Made by a program: the position numbers and the translations under genes
Part shown: positions 7,448-17,588 of the stretch, in pieces
Numbering within the stretch: the first letter of the stretch is position 1
Layout of the letters: every line of letters begins with the position of its first letter
The notes under the pieces: generated by a model
Database searches by the model: none
Seen by the model: the letters and a program-made list of their open reading frames with translations, nothing else
Told to the model about the DNA's origin: nothing
Assembly: GCA_028285035.1 (NCBI GenBank)
Contig: JANQQF010000125.1
Span: 18,990-82,989, forward strand
Source: Phycisphaerae bacterium
GTDB lineage: Bacteria > Chloroflexota > Anaerolineae > 4572-78 > J111
DNA: 64,000 nt
Direction: 5' to 3'

Positions 7448-10400
7448 ATGGAAAAATCAACGGTCGATATTTTATGGGTTCTGGTGAGTGCAGGACTTGT
7501 TTTCTTAATGCAGGCAGGCTTTTTAGCTCTGGAAACGGGTCTAACCCGCAGCAAGAATAATATCAATGTTGCCATAAAAAATCTGACCGACTTTGGTATT
7601 TCAATCGTCCTCTTTTGGGCTTTTGGCTATGCTTTCATGTTTGGCGATACAGCATCAGGTTGGATCGGTACAACCGCATTTGTACCTGATATCGGGCAAG
7701 GCAGCGTCTGGTTTGCTGTCTATTTACTGTTTCAGATAATGTTTTGCGGTACAGCGGTTACGATTTTATCTGGGGCTGTGGCGGAGCGGTTACGCTTTAA
7801 TGGTTACATATTTCTTGCTGTGCTTGTCTCTGGTCTGATTTACCCTGTATTTGGGCACTGGGCTTGGAATGGGATGAATTCAGGTGAAATGTTAGGCTGG
7901 CTTGGCGCACGGGGTTTCGTCGATTTCGCAGGATCAACGGTCGTCCATAGTGTGGGAGGCTGGGTTGGGCTAGCCACCTTATTTGTCATTGGGCCACGGG
8001 TTGGCCGTTTTACAAAAGGTGCTCCTCCCAAAAGAATTTCTGGATCCAACTTACCATTGGCCAGTGTCGGTGTCATTTTGTTGTGGTTTGGTTGGTTTGG
8101 CTTCAATGGAGGCAGCACGCTCGGCATGACTGATGATGTACCCTCAATTATTACAAACACCATCTTGGCTGGGGCGGGAGGATTAGTTGTAGCCTTAATC
8201 ATTAGCCGTGTTATTCATGGGAAAGCTATTACCGATTTGGTTATCAATGGATCCTTAGCAGGATTAGTAGCCGTTACAGCGAGCGCCCACGCTACCAGCT
8301 CGCTGGCCGCCTTAGTTATTGGAGGGATTGGCGGCTTCATAATGGTGATCATTAGCTACCTATTGGAGCGGTTCCATATTGACGATGCAGTTAGCGCCAT
8401 TCCTGTTCATTTAGGGGCGGGTATCTGGGGAACACTCGCCGTCGTCATCTTTGGAAACCCAGCCAAATTAGGTACTGGTTTGGGATTCTGGGCTCAACTA
8501 CAAATTCAAATTATCGGCATCGTGGTTTGTTTTGTCTGGGCCTTTGGCGTCACCTACATTCTGCTCAACATCTTCAAACACTTTATACAATTACGTGTGA
8601 CAAAAGAAGAGGAAAAAGTCGGCTTAAATATATCGGAGCACGGCGCAAAGACAGAACTGATCGAATTATTTCAGGTGATGGATCAACAATCCCAAACAGG
8701 TGATCTTACCCTACGTGCGCCGGTTGAACCATTTACAGAAGTTGGTCAAATTGCGCAAAGATACAACCAAGTCATGACCGCCCTTGAACAAGCCATTACT
8801 CGAACGCAAGCTATTGTTAGCACTGCGATGGATGGCATCATCACATTTTCTGAGTCAGCGCAAACCATTGTCACCCTAAATCCAGCCGCCGAAAGTATTT
8901 TTGGTTATCCTGCGCCACAACTAGTTGGGCAGCCCGTTAATATCCTCTTGGCTGACAATCATCCAGACAAAAATAAACCCAACCCTATTTCATCATTTGC
9001 GCTTGATCGTAACGTCGAAATTACTGGGCAACGAGCCGATGGATCAATTTTCCCGATGGAAGTCGTGATTACTGAGGCAAAAGTCGGTGAAGAAACCTTT
9101 TATACGGGCACTTTTCGTGACATCACTGAACGTAAACAGGCTCGAAATGAGCTTGAGAGGGCACGCGACTCAGCGGAGGCGGCCAATCGCTCTAAAAGTG
9201 TTTTCTTGGCCAATATGAGCCATGAACTTCGAACCCCGTTAAATGCTATTATTGGTTACAGTGAGATGTTACAGGAAGAGGCCGAAGAAGTTGGCGAAAC
9301 TACCCTAGTCAATGATTTGAGCAAGATAAACGGGGCAGGTAAACATCTTCTCACCTTGATAGATGATGTTCTGGATATTTCCAAAATTGAAGCGGGTAAA
9401 ATGGATTTGTATATCGAAGCTTTTGATGTGCAAGCCATGGTTGATGATGTCATATTCACGATTCAACCGCTGATCGAACAAAACCGAAACAAATTCCAAT
9501 TAAATTGTGATGACAATCTTGGGGATATTAAGGCTGATTTAACCAGAGTACGTCAAGTTTTATTCAACTTGTTAAGCAATGCCTGTAAGTTTACCGAGGA
9601 TGGTCTCATTGAATTGACCGTTGAACGACAGCCCATGCCAGAGGCAGAATTAATGGATAATAGACAGGATGAGCAACCTGTTACAGAGAGAGTCATCTTT
9701 CGTATTTCTGATAATGGAATTGGTATTGGCCCTGACCAAATTGATAACCTATTCCAGCAATTTACGCAAGCTGATACCTCAACCACCCGTAAGTATGGTG
9801 GCACGGGGCTTGGTTTGGCAATTAGTCGCCACTTCTGTCAAATGATGGGCGGGGACATCGCGGTTGAAAGTGAACTTGGACAGGGGTCAACGTTTATCGT
9901 ATGGTTACCTACTGAAGTGTCTCTCCCCGATGAGCAAGCAAGATCAACCACAATCTTTGGCACAATAGACCCCACAGAGTTACCTAGTCTTTCTTCTGCC
10001 ACAGATACTATTCTCGTCATTGATGATAATCCTCAAGTTCAGGAATTAATGCAACGCTTTTTAACCAAAGAAGGGTTTCAGGTCTTGATTGCGGCAAATG
10101 GCGAGGAAGGGTTGGCGTTGGCTCGTGAATATCAGCCAAATGTCATTACTTTAGATGTGATGATGCCAAAGATGGATGGATGGTCGGTTTTGACGGCCTT
10201 AAAAGCGGATCCGAGTTTAGCTGATATTCCAGTCATCATGCTAACCATTGTTAATGAAAAAAATATCGGATACTCGCTTGGAGCGTCAGATTATTTATTC
10301 AAACCAATCCAACGGCATCGATTAATTTCAGTCTTGAATAAATATCGATGTGTTAATTCCACATGCCAAGTCTTAGTTATTGAAGATGATCAAACGACAC

Positions 10401-10762
10401 GTGAGTTGACCAAACGTCTTTTAGAGAAGGAAGAGTTAACTGTAATTGAGGCTGAAAATGGGGAGATTGCGCTACAAACCTTGAAACGAAATTGTCCCGA
10501 TGTTATCCTGCTTGATTTAATGATGCCTGAAATGGATGGCTTCGAATTTATCTCACACGTGCAACAGCATCCGCAGTGGTCTAAAATTCCAGTGATTGTT
10601 GTTACGGCAATGACTTTAACGAATGAAGAACGTGCTCGCCTCAATGGCTCGGTAGAACAAATCATGCGTAAGGGAACTTACAGTCGTGATGAGTTGCTCA
10701 AAGAGGTACACCGCCTAATTTCCGAAAATATACCTTCAGTTCAAACTGAAGCCTCAGGTTGA
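7448..10762 (+). CDS. Ammonium transporter-hybrid histidine kinase fusion (Amt-PAS-HK-REC-REC), 1104 aa
   Basis: Residues 1 to about 385 are a complete Amt/Rh transporter domain. It carries both pore histidines: His167 in AGSTVVHSVGG and His321 in AIPVHLGAGIWG. A linker leads to a PAS domain (about 450-560), then a HisKA domain with His592 in [15 protein letters not shown] and an HATPase domain (N-box LLSNACKF, G-boxes ISDNGIGIG and [10 protein letters not shown]). Two receiver domains follow, with Asp903 in TLDVMMPKMDG and Asp1023 in LLDLMMPEMDG. Amt proteins fused to kinases are known, for example Ks-Amt5 of the anammox bacterium Kuenenia, and are thought to sense ammonium. Two C-terminal receivers make this a hybrid phosphorelay kinase. 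It heads a signalling cluster and has a strong promoter. Confidence 0.93.
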   Translation: MEKSTVDILWVLVSAGLVFLMQAGFLALETGLTRSKNNINVAIKNLTDFGISIVLFWAFGYAFMFGDTASGWIGTTAFVPDIGQGSVWFAVYLLFQIMFCGTAVTILSGAVAERLRFNGYIFLAVLVSGLIYPVFGHWAWNGMNSGEMLGWLGARGFVDFAGSTVVHSVGGWVGLATLFVIGPRVGRFTKGAPPKRISGSNLPLASVGVILLWFGWFGFNGGSTLGMTDDVPSIITNTILAGAGGLVVALIISRVIHGKAITDLVINGSLAGLVAVTASAHATSSLAALVIGGIGGFIMVIISYLLERFHIDDAVSAIPVHLGAGIWGTLAVVIFGNPAKLGTGLGFWAQLQIQIIGIVVCFVWAFGVTYILLNIFKHFIQLRVTKEEEKVGLNISEHGAKTELIELFQVMDQQSQTGDLTLRAPVEPFTEVGQIAQRYNQVMTALEQAITRTQAIVSTAMDGIITFSESAQTIVTLNPAAESIFGYPAPQLVGQPVNILLADNHPDKNKPNPISSFALDRNVEITGQRADGSIFPMEVVITEAKVGEETFYTGTFRDITERKQARNELERARDSAEAANRSKSVFLANMSHELRTPLNAIIGYSEMLQEEAEEVGETTLVNDLSKINGAGKHLLTLIDDVLDISKIEAGKMDLYIEAFDVQAMVDDVIFTIQPLIEQNRNKFQLNCDDNLGDIKADLTRVRQVLFNLLSNACKFTEDGLIELTVERQPMPEAELMDNRQDEQPVTERVIFRISDNGIGIGPDQIDNLFQQFTQADTSTTRKYGGTGLGLAISRHFCQMMGGDIAVESELGQGSTFIVWLPTEVSLPDEQARSTTIFGTIDPTELPSLSSATDTILVIDDNPQVQELMQRFLTKEGFQVLIAANGEEGLALAREYQPNVITLDVMMPKMDGWSVLTALKADPSLADIPVIMLTIVNEKNIGYSLGASDYLFKPIQRHRLISVLNKYRCVNSTCQVLVIEDDQTTRELTKRLLEKEELTVIEAENGEIALQTLKRNCPDVILLDLMMPEMDGFEFISHVQQHPQWSKIPVIVVTAMTLTNEERARLNGSVEQIMRKGTYSRDELLKEVHRLISENIPSVQTEASG

Positions 10763-10788
10763 GTCCTCAGCTTGAGGCCTCAAGCTTA
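10749..10788. repeat. Imperfect 13-bp tandem repeats with an 18-bp palindrome
   Basis: Three near-copies of GAGxCCTCAGCTT run across the Amt-kinase stop codon into the leader of the next gene. Within them 10769-10786 is a perfect 18-bp palindrome (AGCTTGAGGCCTCAAGCT) ending about 13 bases before the ribosome binding site of the solute-binding protein gene. It could be a hairpin or operator controlling that gene. Confidence 0.5.
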
Positions 10789-10809
10789 AGCCATCATAAG
10801 GGAGAAACT

Positions 10810-12465
10810 ATGTCTTTTGACAAAAACAAGCTTCATCCTGCTGTTCTTGATCTGCAAAGCGATTTTCGGCGAAACAAAATAACCCGTCGTGAATTTCTGC
10901 GTTTTGCAACCCTACTTGGAACGTCTGTTGCTACCGCCAGCGTTCTGGCTGGCTGTAGCCCTATTTTGCCAGATATAGCCACACCTGGTACCACTGGACA
11001 AGGCATGATTAAACGTGGGGGCACGATAACGATTGGTTCGGCAGTGCAAGCCCTAGTCCATCCAGCCCAACTGTCCTGGCTTGAGCAAGCCAATCAGTTA
11101 CGCCAAGTCGGCGAGTATTTAACAGAAACCGGCGCGGATAACATTACCAGACCCTGGCTTTTGGAAGGGTGGTCGGCAGATGAAGATGTGAAGACGTGGA
11201 CGTTGACTTTACGAAAAGGGATCAAGTTTAATAATGGGGCTGATTTGACCGCAGATGATGTTATTTTCAGCATTGAACAGTGGCTCAATCCAGACATGGG
11301 ATCATCCATGGCGACCTTGATGTCATATTTAGACTTTACCAATGTCGAGCGAGTGGATGACTACACCATTCGATTATACTTGAATGAGGCACAAATCGGT
11401 GTGCCAGAACACCTCTTCCATTACCCTGGCATGATTTTACCTCGCACCTTTGAAGGCGATTTTCTCAAACAACCTATCGGCACCGGACCATTCTTGTTAG
11501 ATGAGTATAGAGAAGGTGAGCGCATCTCATTTCGGCGCCGTGAAGATTACTGGCGCATGGGCGAGGATCAACAGCCATTACCCTATCTAGACGGAGTTAC
11601 CTATCTCGATTTAAGAGTTGACGACCGCATTGCTGCGATGGAAGGGCAAAAAATCGATAGCCTGTACAGCCCAACGATTAGTGATTTGGAACGGTTAGAA
11701 AATGTGCCGGGTTTGACGGTTTATACAGTGCCAACCTCCAGGGTTTTGGTTATTCGAATGCGTACAGACATTGAGCCATGGAATGATGAACGCGTCCGAT
11801 TGGCCTTAAAGTTGTGTCAAGACCGAGCGGAAATATTACGCCGCTCATTTGGGGAAGGACGTGGTGATGTAGCAATCGATGCCCATATCGCGCCAATTCA
11901 TCCCGCCTACTGTGAAAAACCGATCCCAGAGTATGATCTAGAGCGGGCACGTGCCCTTCTCGCCGAAGCAGGCTATCCAGATGGCTTACAGGTGACGCTA
12001 ACGACCAAAAATGATCAAGGTGAACCAGAAATGGCTGAAGCCTTGCGAGAGTTAGCTGCCCCTGCCGGATTTGATATTGATCTAAATATCGTTGAACCCT
12101 CAAAATATTGGGAGCAATGGACCGAAGTCAGTCTGGGAATTACAACATGGGCACATCGCCCCATCAGCACAATGATGCTTTCTTTAGCATACACGGCAGA
12201 TGACGAAGGCAACCCTGTGGCCTGGAATGAAACGCGTTGGGTCGATGAAGAATTTATCACATTGTTGCGTCAAGCTGAAAGACTACTTGATGTGGAGGAA
12301 CGTCGCCAAATTATGTGTCAAATGGAAGATATTATGCAGGAGCGTGGCCCCATTGGAATAAGTTTCTGGCGACAAGGTTTAAATATTACGCGTTCTGAAT
12401 TTAAGGGTATCGAAGCCCATCCAAGTAGTTATGATATACTTTACAACGTCTGGAAGGATGCTTAA
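10810..12465 (+). CDS. Tat-exported solute-binding lipoprotein (SBP_bac_5 family), 551 aa
   Basis: Family 5 extracellular solute-binding proteins bind peptides, opines or nickel complexes for ABC importers. The N-terminus has a twin-arginine motif (ITRREFLRF), a hydrophobic stretch and a lipobox VLAGC with Cys49, so it is probably a lipid-anchored protein exported by Tat. The mature part shows family blocks such as LRKGIKFNNGADLTADDV, GTGPFLLDEYREGERISF and ARALLAEAGYPDGL. The ATG at 10810 was chosen over an earlier in-frame codon because AAGGGAG lies just upstream. No permease or ATPase gene is adjacent. Placed between two sensor kinases, it may deliver a ligand signal to them rather than feed an importer; that role is inference. 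Confidence 0.88.
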   Translation: MSFDKNKLHPAVLDLQSDFRRNKITRREFLRFATLLGTSVATASVLAGCSPILPDIATPGTTGQGMIKRGGTITIGSAVQALVHPAQLSWLEQANQLRQVGEYLTETGADNITRPWLLEGWSADEDVKTWTLTLRKGIKFNNGADLTADDVIFSIEQWLNPDMGSSMATLMSYLDFTNVERVDDYTIRLYLNEAQIGVPEHLFHYPGMILPRTFEGDFLKQPIGTGPFLLDEYREGERISFRRREDYWRMGEDQQPLPYLDGVTYLDLRVDDRIAAMEGQKIDSLYSPTISDLERLENVPGLTVYTVPTSRVLVIRMRTDIEPWNDERVRLALKLCQDRAEILRRSFGEGRGDVAIDAHIAPIHPAYCEKPIPEYDLERARALLAEAGYPDGLQVTLTTKNDQGEPEMAEALRELAAPAGFDIDLNIVEPSKYWEQWTEVSLGITTWAHRPISTMMLSLAYTADDEGNPVAWNETRWVDEEFITLLRQAERLLDVEERRQIMCQMEDIMQERGPIGISFWRQGLNITRSEFKGIEAHPSSYDILYNVWKDA

Positions 12466-12513
12466 CATCTGTTTTAATGCTAACCAGAATTTATTATTTT
12501 ATTCAAAATTTAT

Positions 12514-15500
12514 ATGGCTAATCTGAAGGAGTCCCCCAGGCCTACAACTGAAGATCTAATGGTCAACGCGCTACGGGCCACGACCGTTTACTTTGGGGTT
12601 GCCGTCATAGCATTCTTTGTGGAGCTTTATCTTGCTTTACAAGGTTTAGGTTGGGAGATGTATGTCGTCACTGGCATTGGGGCTGGGTTAGTTTGTGTGA
12701 CATGGATTAGCATAAAACTCATCCAACAGCATCGTATCCGCCTTGGTATTCGTTTGATTATCATCGCCTCACTGATCTCCGTTTTAACCGCTCCTTTTTT
12801 AATTATCGGCCTTGGACTTATGCTTGGGTTGGGAACTGTGTTGGTGGTTCTGACCCTATCTTCTCAAACATTGCCATTTCAGGAAGCAAATCGGTTCCTG
12901 GTAACGAGTTTAGGGGTAGCGATCATTGCTGGGGCCATCGATCTTTGGCTTGATTGGTTTACGCTTTACCAACGGCTTGACGTTCCTTTATTTCAATTTG
13001 CAATGGCTGCGTTTGGTAGCCTCATGATTTTGATTTATGGATTACTAATTATTCGGCAGTTTAATGCTTATCCATTATTGACCAAACTATTGGTTATCTT
13101 TCTCTGCGCATCACTCATTCCGGTCGGCTTGTTATCTTTATTCAATGCCCAAAATACTCGAACAGCTCTGATAAACAGTGCCAACCAAGCATTGTTCGCC
13201 GCTGCTTCACAATCTGCTGATACTATCGATACCTTTATCGAAACAAATTTGGACAACGTCCGTACCGAAGCTCAAATTCCGGTATTTGTTCGATATCTAC
13301 TCCTGTCGCCTCCCCAACGCTTTGATAGTCCGGAAGAAACAGAAGTGACCGCGATACTCAAAGCGTTACGACAACGTGATAGACTCTTTATCTCTTCTTA
13401 TGCGTTATTGGATACCAATGGAATAAATGTTATAGACACGGTTGGCAGCCAAATTAATCAGGATGAGTCATCGTTTGACTACTATAAGATAGCCTTAAGA
13501 TCGGGGCTACCGTACGTCTCTCCCATACAATTTGCGCCATCCGGGCAGGCTTATTTTTATTTTAGCAGCCCAATTCGATCTAATTCTCGAAGCGGCACTG
13601 TCGGTGTTTTACGGGTAAGATATAGCGTTGCCGTTCTCCAGCAACTCATTGTGCACAATAATGAGTTAGCGGGACCTAACTCATTCGCCATCTTATTGGA
13701 TGAAAATCGTATCAGATTGGCACACGGTCAAGCGCCTAATTTAAGATTCAAGTCGGTTATGCCGCTCAACTCAGATGTGATTCAAGATTTACAAGCAAAT
13801 CGCCGACTCCCTATCCAACCTGAGAGTGAGTTAGCTACTGAAATCCCAGATTTTGAGGAGGGCTTAAACAATTTACCAGAGTCCCCATTCTTTACAAGTA
13901 GTCTAATGACATCCCAAGGTGAGCTTAATTCTGTGGCAGCGGATACTTTAGAAAACCAGTCTTGGATTGTTGCTTTTGCTCAACCGCAAAGCATTTTCTT
14001 GAATCCGGTTCAAGAACAGATACGCTCAATCTTATTCTTAGCCATCGCAATCTCAGGAATTGCAATCATCTTCGCTTATATTATTGCCCAATTGTTAGCA
14101 GCCCCACTTCTACACTTAACTGAAGTTGTCACGCATTTTTCGGAGGGTCATCTGGCAGCAAGAAGTTCAATCAAGACCGAAGATGAAGTTGGTATCTTGG
14201 GCCGTAGCTTTAATAAAATGGCAGAGCAGGTCAGCAATCTGTTAAACAATTTAGAAGAGCGAAAAACAGCTCTGGAAAATGAGGTCATTGTTAGAAAACA
14301 AGCCGAGGCTGACTTAGCACAACATCGCGATCAATTAGAAGTTCAGGTCGAGCAACGGACCCAAGAATTAACAAATAGTTATCAGCAGTTACAAATCGAA
14401 GTTCAAGAGCGGCAACGGATTGAGGAACAAATCCGCCAAAGAAATGCGTATTTAGCTGCCTTACACGACACGACATTGGGGCTGGTAAGTCGGCTAGATT
14501 TAAATGAGTTACTTGAGGATATTATTTCACGAGCGGGCCAACTATTAGAAACAAATCACGGCTTTATCTATCTACAGAATGATGATAATTGGCTAACGCT
14601 TAACGTGGCGATGGGTGTATTTGCAGTAAACCGAGGCAAGAGTATCAGCAAAGGCGAGGGGCTTGCTGGCACGGTCTGGGAGATGGAAATGCCTTTGACC
14701 GTTGATGATTACTATGCCTGGCCAGGACGAATAACAACACCTCAGTATAACGACATTCAAACTGCTACTGCATTTCCTCTAAAATCAGGTGAACAAATAA
14801 GAGGCGTCATTGGTTTGGCTCATCTTATCGACGCTCAACGCGCCTTTCAAGATGATGAGATAGAGCTATTACAACAGTTCGCGGAACTAGCCTCAATTGC
14901 CCTTGACAACGCTCAGCTTTATGCTGCCGCGCAACAAGAAATTGTGCAACATAAGCTCACCCAAACCGCATTAGAAAAAGCGAGAGATGAGGCTGAGGAA
15001 GCTAATCGAGCAAAAAGTGCGTTTCTGGCCAACATCACCCACGAACTACGTACACCGCTTAACGCCATTATTGGCTATAGCGAAATGCTTCAAGAAGATG
15101 CAACTGAATTCGGTTACACAAACCTAACGTCTGATTTACAAAAAATTTGGCTTGCTGGTGATCATTTGTTAACAATCATCAATGATTTATTAGATTTATC
15201 AAAAATTGAAGCAGGCAAAATGGATCTTTATCTCGAGACATTTGAGTTAACTCAATTGATTGAAGATCTTCTGCCCACCATTGAACCTCTGATCAAAAAG
15301 AACAAAAATGATTTTAAAATTCATTTTGATCAAAATCTAGGGTTAATGTACTCCGACCCACTTAAATTACGACAAATTTTGATAAATTTGTTAAGCAATG
15401 CGGCCAAATTCACCCAGGGTGGTAAAATTTCGTTAAATGTATCTCATCATTTCTCCCTTGATACCGATCAGATTGAAAATTGGTTATCGGGGGGGATAGA

Positions 15501-15798
15501 AAGCTTCACCAACGACCTAAACCCAAACATAGCCCATATTGCCTTTACCATATCAGATACTGGTATCGGAATGACCGAAGAACAGATGAAGCATGTGTTT
15601 GAGGCATTTACCCAAGCCGATATTTCCACAACACGACGATATGGGGGCACAGGTTTAGGGTTAGCAATTTGTGCAAGCTACTGTCAGATGATGGGAGGTC
15701 ATATCACGGTTGAAAGCGAATTTGGCGTAGGATCAACATTCCGATTCATACTGCCGGCGCAGTTAAACTTAGCTGAACCGGAGTATGAATTATCTTGA
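12514..15798 (+). CDS. Membrane histidine kinase with Cache, HAMP and GAF domains, 1094 aa
   Basis: The N-terminus has about six hydrophobic helices (20-190). A large extracytoplasmic region of Cache type follows (about 215-500), then a transmembrane helix at about 506-528 and HAMP ([13 protein letters not shown], about 527-580). Next come a long coiled coil rich in Gln and Glu, a GAF domain (about 650-805) and a second coil. HisKA carries His843 in [15 protein letters not shown]; HATPase has [16 protein letters not shown] and GGTGLGLAI. There is no receiver, so it needs a separate partner; the DivK-like protein 33 bp downstream is the obvious one. The kinase core closely resembles that of the Amt fusion, suggesting duplication. 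No clear ribosome binding site precedes the ATG. Confidence 0.9.
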   Translation: MANLKESPRPTTEDLMVNALRATTVYFGVAVIAFFVELYLALQGLGWEMYVVTGIGAGLVCVTWISIKLIQQHRIRLGIRLIIIASLISVLTAPFLIIGLGLMLGLGTVLVVLTLSSQTLPFQEANRFLVTSLGVAIIAGAIDLWLDWFTLYQRLDVPLFQFAMAAFGSLMILIYGLLIIRQFNAYPLLTKLLVIFLCASLIPVGLLSLFNAQNTRTALINSANQALFAAASQSADTIDTFIETNLDNVRTEAQIPVFVRYLLLSPPQRFDSPEETEVTAILKALRQRDRLFISSYALLDTNGINVIDTVGSQINQDESSFDYYKIALRSGLPYVSPIQFAPSGQAYFYFSSPIRSNSRSGTVGVLRVRYSVAVLQQLIVHNNELAGPNSFAILLDENRIRLAHGQAPNLRFKSVMPLNSDVIQDLQANRRLPIQPESELATEIPDFEEGLNNLPESPFFTSSLMTSQGELNSVAADTLENQSWIVAFAQPQSIFLNPVQEQIRSILFLAIAISGIAIIFAYIIAQLLAAPLLHLTEVVTHFSEGHLAARSSIKTEDEVGILGRSFNKMAEQVSNLLNNLEERKTALENEVIVRKQAEADLAQHRDQLEVQVEQRTQELTNSYQQLQIEVQERQRIEEQIRQRNAYLAALHDTTLGLVSRLDLNELLEDIISRAGQLLETNHGFIYLQNDDNWLTLNVAMGVFAVNRGKSISKGEGLAGTVWEMEMPLTVDDYYAWPGRITTPQYNDIQTATAFPLKSGEQIRGVIGLAHLIDAQRAFQDDEIELLQQFAELASIALDNAQLYAAAQQEIVQHKLTQTALEKARDEAEEANRAKSAFLANITHELRTPLNAIIGYSEMLQEDATEFGYTNLTSDLQKIWLAGDHLLTIINDLLDLSKIEAGKMDLYLETFELTQLIEDLLPTIEPLIKKNKNDFKIHFDQNLGLMYSDPLKLRQILINLLSNAAKFTQGGKISLNVSHHFSLDTDQIENWLSGGIESFTNDLNPNIAHIAFTISDTGIGMTEEQMKHVFEAFTQADISTTRRYGGTGLGLAICASYCQMMGGHITVESEFGVGSTFRFILPAQLNLAEPEYELS

Positions 15799-15831
15799 AA
15801 ATTTCTAACTTCTATGTTATAAAGGATAACT

Positions 15832-16245
15832 TTGGGATTATTGAATTTGTTAGGCAAATTCGGCCCGAATAAAACGCTAAAAATGGCTAAAATTCTACTA
15901 ATCGAAGATAATGAAATGAACCGAGATATGCTATCCCGACGGTTATCACGACGCGGTTTTGAGGTCTTAATCGCAGTTGATGGCATTGAAGGTATTCGGT
16001 TTGCCCAATCAGAACAACCTAATCTAATCCTGATGGATATGAGCTTACCTGTATTGGATGGATGGGAGGCCACGCGACAAATAAAAGCAGACCCTGACAC
16101 GGCCTCAATTCCAATTATTGCTTTAACGGCACACGCCATGGCAGGCGATCGAGAAAAAGCATTGGCCGCTGGATGTGACGATTATGACACAAAACCAGTT
16201 GAACTATCCCGGCTATTGGAAAAAATTAATCGTATTTTAGGATAA
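15832..16245 (+). CDS. Single-domain response regulator, DivK-like, 137 aa
   Basis: The protein is one receiver domain. It has the acidic pocket in ILLIEDNEMN, phospho-acceptor Asp69 in LILMDMSLPV, a Thr switch in IIALTAHAMAGD and Lys in YDTKPVELSRLL, so it should be active. It has no output domain and probably relays phosphate or binds a target, as DivK does. Two starts are possible: TTG at 15832 with AAAGGA five bases upstream, or ATG at 15883, which gives the usual MAKILLIEDN start but lacks a ribosome binding site. The receiver core EDNEMNRDMLSRRL is nearly identical to that of the next gene, pointing to shared ancestry. Confidence 0.9.
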   Translation: MGLLNLLGKFGPNKTLKMAKILLIEDNEMNRDMLSRRLSRRGFEVLIAVDGIEGIRFAQSEQPNLILMDMSLPVLDGWEATRQIKADPDTASIPIIALTAHAMAGDREKALAAGCDDYDTKPVELSRLLEKINRILG

Positions 16246-16274
16246 TCTTAAGCAACGTTGATACAAACTTGGTC

Positions 16275-17588
16275 ATGATAAATCAAAAACCAGATGGGGT
16301 AACAATTGAAAATTGGGGGCAAACACCTGTGGAGGTTCAGGAATTTATCCTGCAAACCCTGCAAAATCTTGCAACGGCATCACCATCGTCAACGCAAGAC
16401 AGTAATCCGCTTCTATCGGCTGACACGCGTGCTGGTCATTTACTTGTTGTTGACGACAATGAAATGAACCGAGATATGCTATCTCGTCGCTTGGAACGAC
16501 ACGGCCATACCGTCAGTTTAGCTGTCAATGGCCGAGAAGCACTGGAAATGGTCGGGCAAGAGGCGTTTGATCTTGTTTTGCTAGACATTATGATGCCAGA
16601 AATGAATGGCTATGAAGTGCTAGAACGCCTCAAACAAGATGATGAAACCGCGCATATCCCAGTTGTAATGATTAGCGCCGTTGATGAAATCGATAGTTTA
16701 GTACGATGTATTAAGCTAGGCGCGGAAGACTATTTACCAAAACCGTTCAATCCAGTCTTGCTAAAAGCCCGGGTAGATGCTTCGTTAGAGAAAAAGTGGT
16801 TACGGGATCATCAAGTTGCCTACCTACAACAACTTACTCACGACAATCAACGTAAATCAAATGAATTAGAACAAGCCCGCGAAATTCAGCGATCAATGCT
16901 CCCCACCACGCCACCATCTATGCCATACCTGGATATTGCAGCCCAGCAGGATACAGCCACGGAGGTTGGTGGAGACTATTACGATTTTTTCACACAGCCA
17001 GATGGAAGTCTCCGTATTGCCATTGGAGATGCAACCGGGCACGGAGTCGCCTCGGGCCTCATGGTTTCGATGACAAAAGCCTCTCTAATGAGTACGAATG
17101 AGACCGATTTGCCAGCATTAATTCAGAAGATTAATCATACATTGGCTGGGATTGATTTGGGGACGCAGCTCAATATGGCTTTGATGGTGCTAGAATTAGA
17201 TCAAACAAGAGGCGATGTCGTTGATATAAAAGCGAGTGGTGGGGGAATGCCTCCTGCTTTTATCTGGCGGGCCAATGGTACGACTGAGGAGTATCTAATT
17301 AGTGGGTTCCCCCTGGGCATTATCCCTGATATCTCCTACAGTCAGGTTGAATTTGAGCTGTATTCTGGGGATACGATGTTACTAGCCTCTGATGGCTTAT
17401 CTGAGCGATTTAACGATCATCAACAATTTTTGGGCTTTGACCGTCTTACAACTGACTTGCAGAACATTGACCCATCAAAAGCGACGGCTGACGAAATTTT
17501 GCGACAGGCAGCAGCCATCAGCGATGATTGGGGCCAAAATCATCCCCTCCACGATGATATCACCTTGGTCGTGGTCAAAGTGTTATAA
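16275..17588 (+). CDS. Receiver-PP2C (SpoIIE/RsbU-type) serine phosphatase, 437 aa
   Basis: An N-terminal receiver has its acidic pocket in LLVVDDNEMNRDML, Asp104 in LLDIMMPEMNGYE and Lys in YLPKPFNPVLL. A coiled-coil linker joins it to a PPM-type phosphatase domain. That domain has AQQDTATEVGGDYYDFF, IAIGDATGHGVASGL and LASDGLSERFND, including the metal-binding Asp residues. Such RsbU-like proteins dephosphorylate anti-anti-sigma factors once the receiver is phosphorylated, but no STAS or anti-sigma gene is visible here. It is the likely output of the upstream kinases. ATG at 16275 is used; an in-frame TTG lies two codons earlier, and neither has a strong ribosome binding site. Its last 14 bases overlap the convergent gene. 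Confidence 0.9.
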   Translation: MINQKPDGVTIENWGQTPVEVQEFILQTLQNLATASPSSTQDSNPLLSADTRAGHLLVVDDNEMNRDMLSRRLERHGHTVSLAVNGREALEMVGQEAFDLVLLDIMMPEMNGYEVLERLKQDDETAHIPVVMISAVDEIDSLVRCIKLGAEDYLPKPFNPVLLKARVDASLEKKWLRDHQVAYLQQLTHDNQRKSNELEQAREIQRSMLPTTPPSMPYLDIAAQQDTATEVGGDYYDFFTQPDGSLRIAIGDATGHGVASGLMVSMTKASLMSTNETDLPALIQKINHTLAGIDLGTQLNMALMVLELDQTRGDVVDIKASGGGMPPAFIWRANGTTEEYLISGFPLGIIPDISYSQVEFELYSGDTMLLASDGLSERFNDHQQFLGFDRLTTDLQNIDPSKATADEILRQAAAISDDWGQNHPLHDDITLVVVKVL

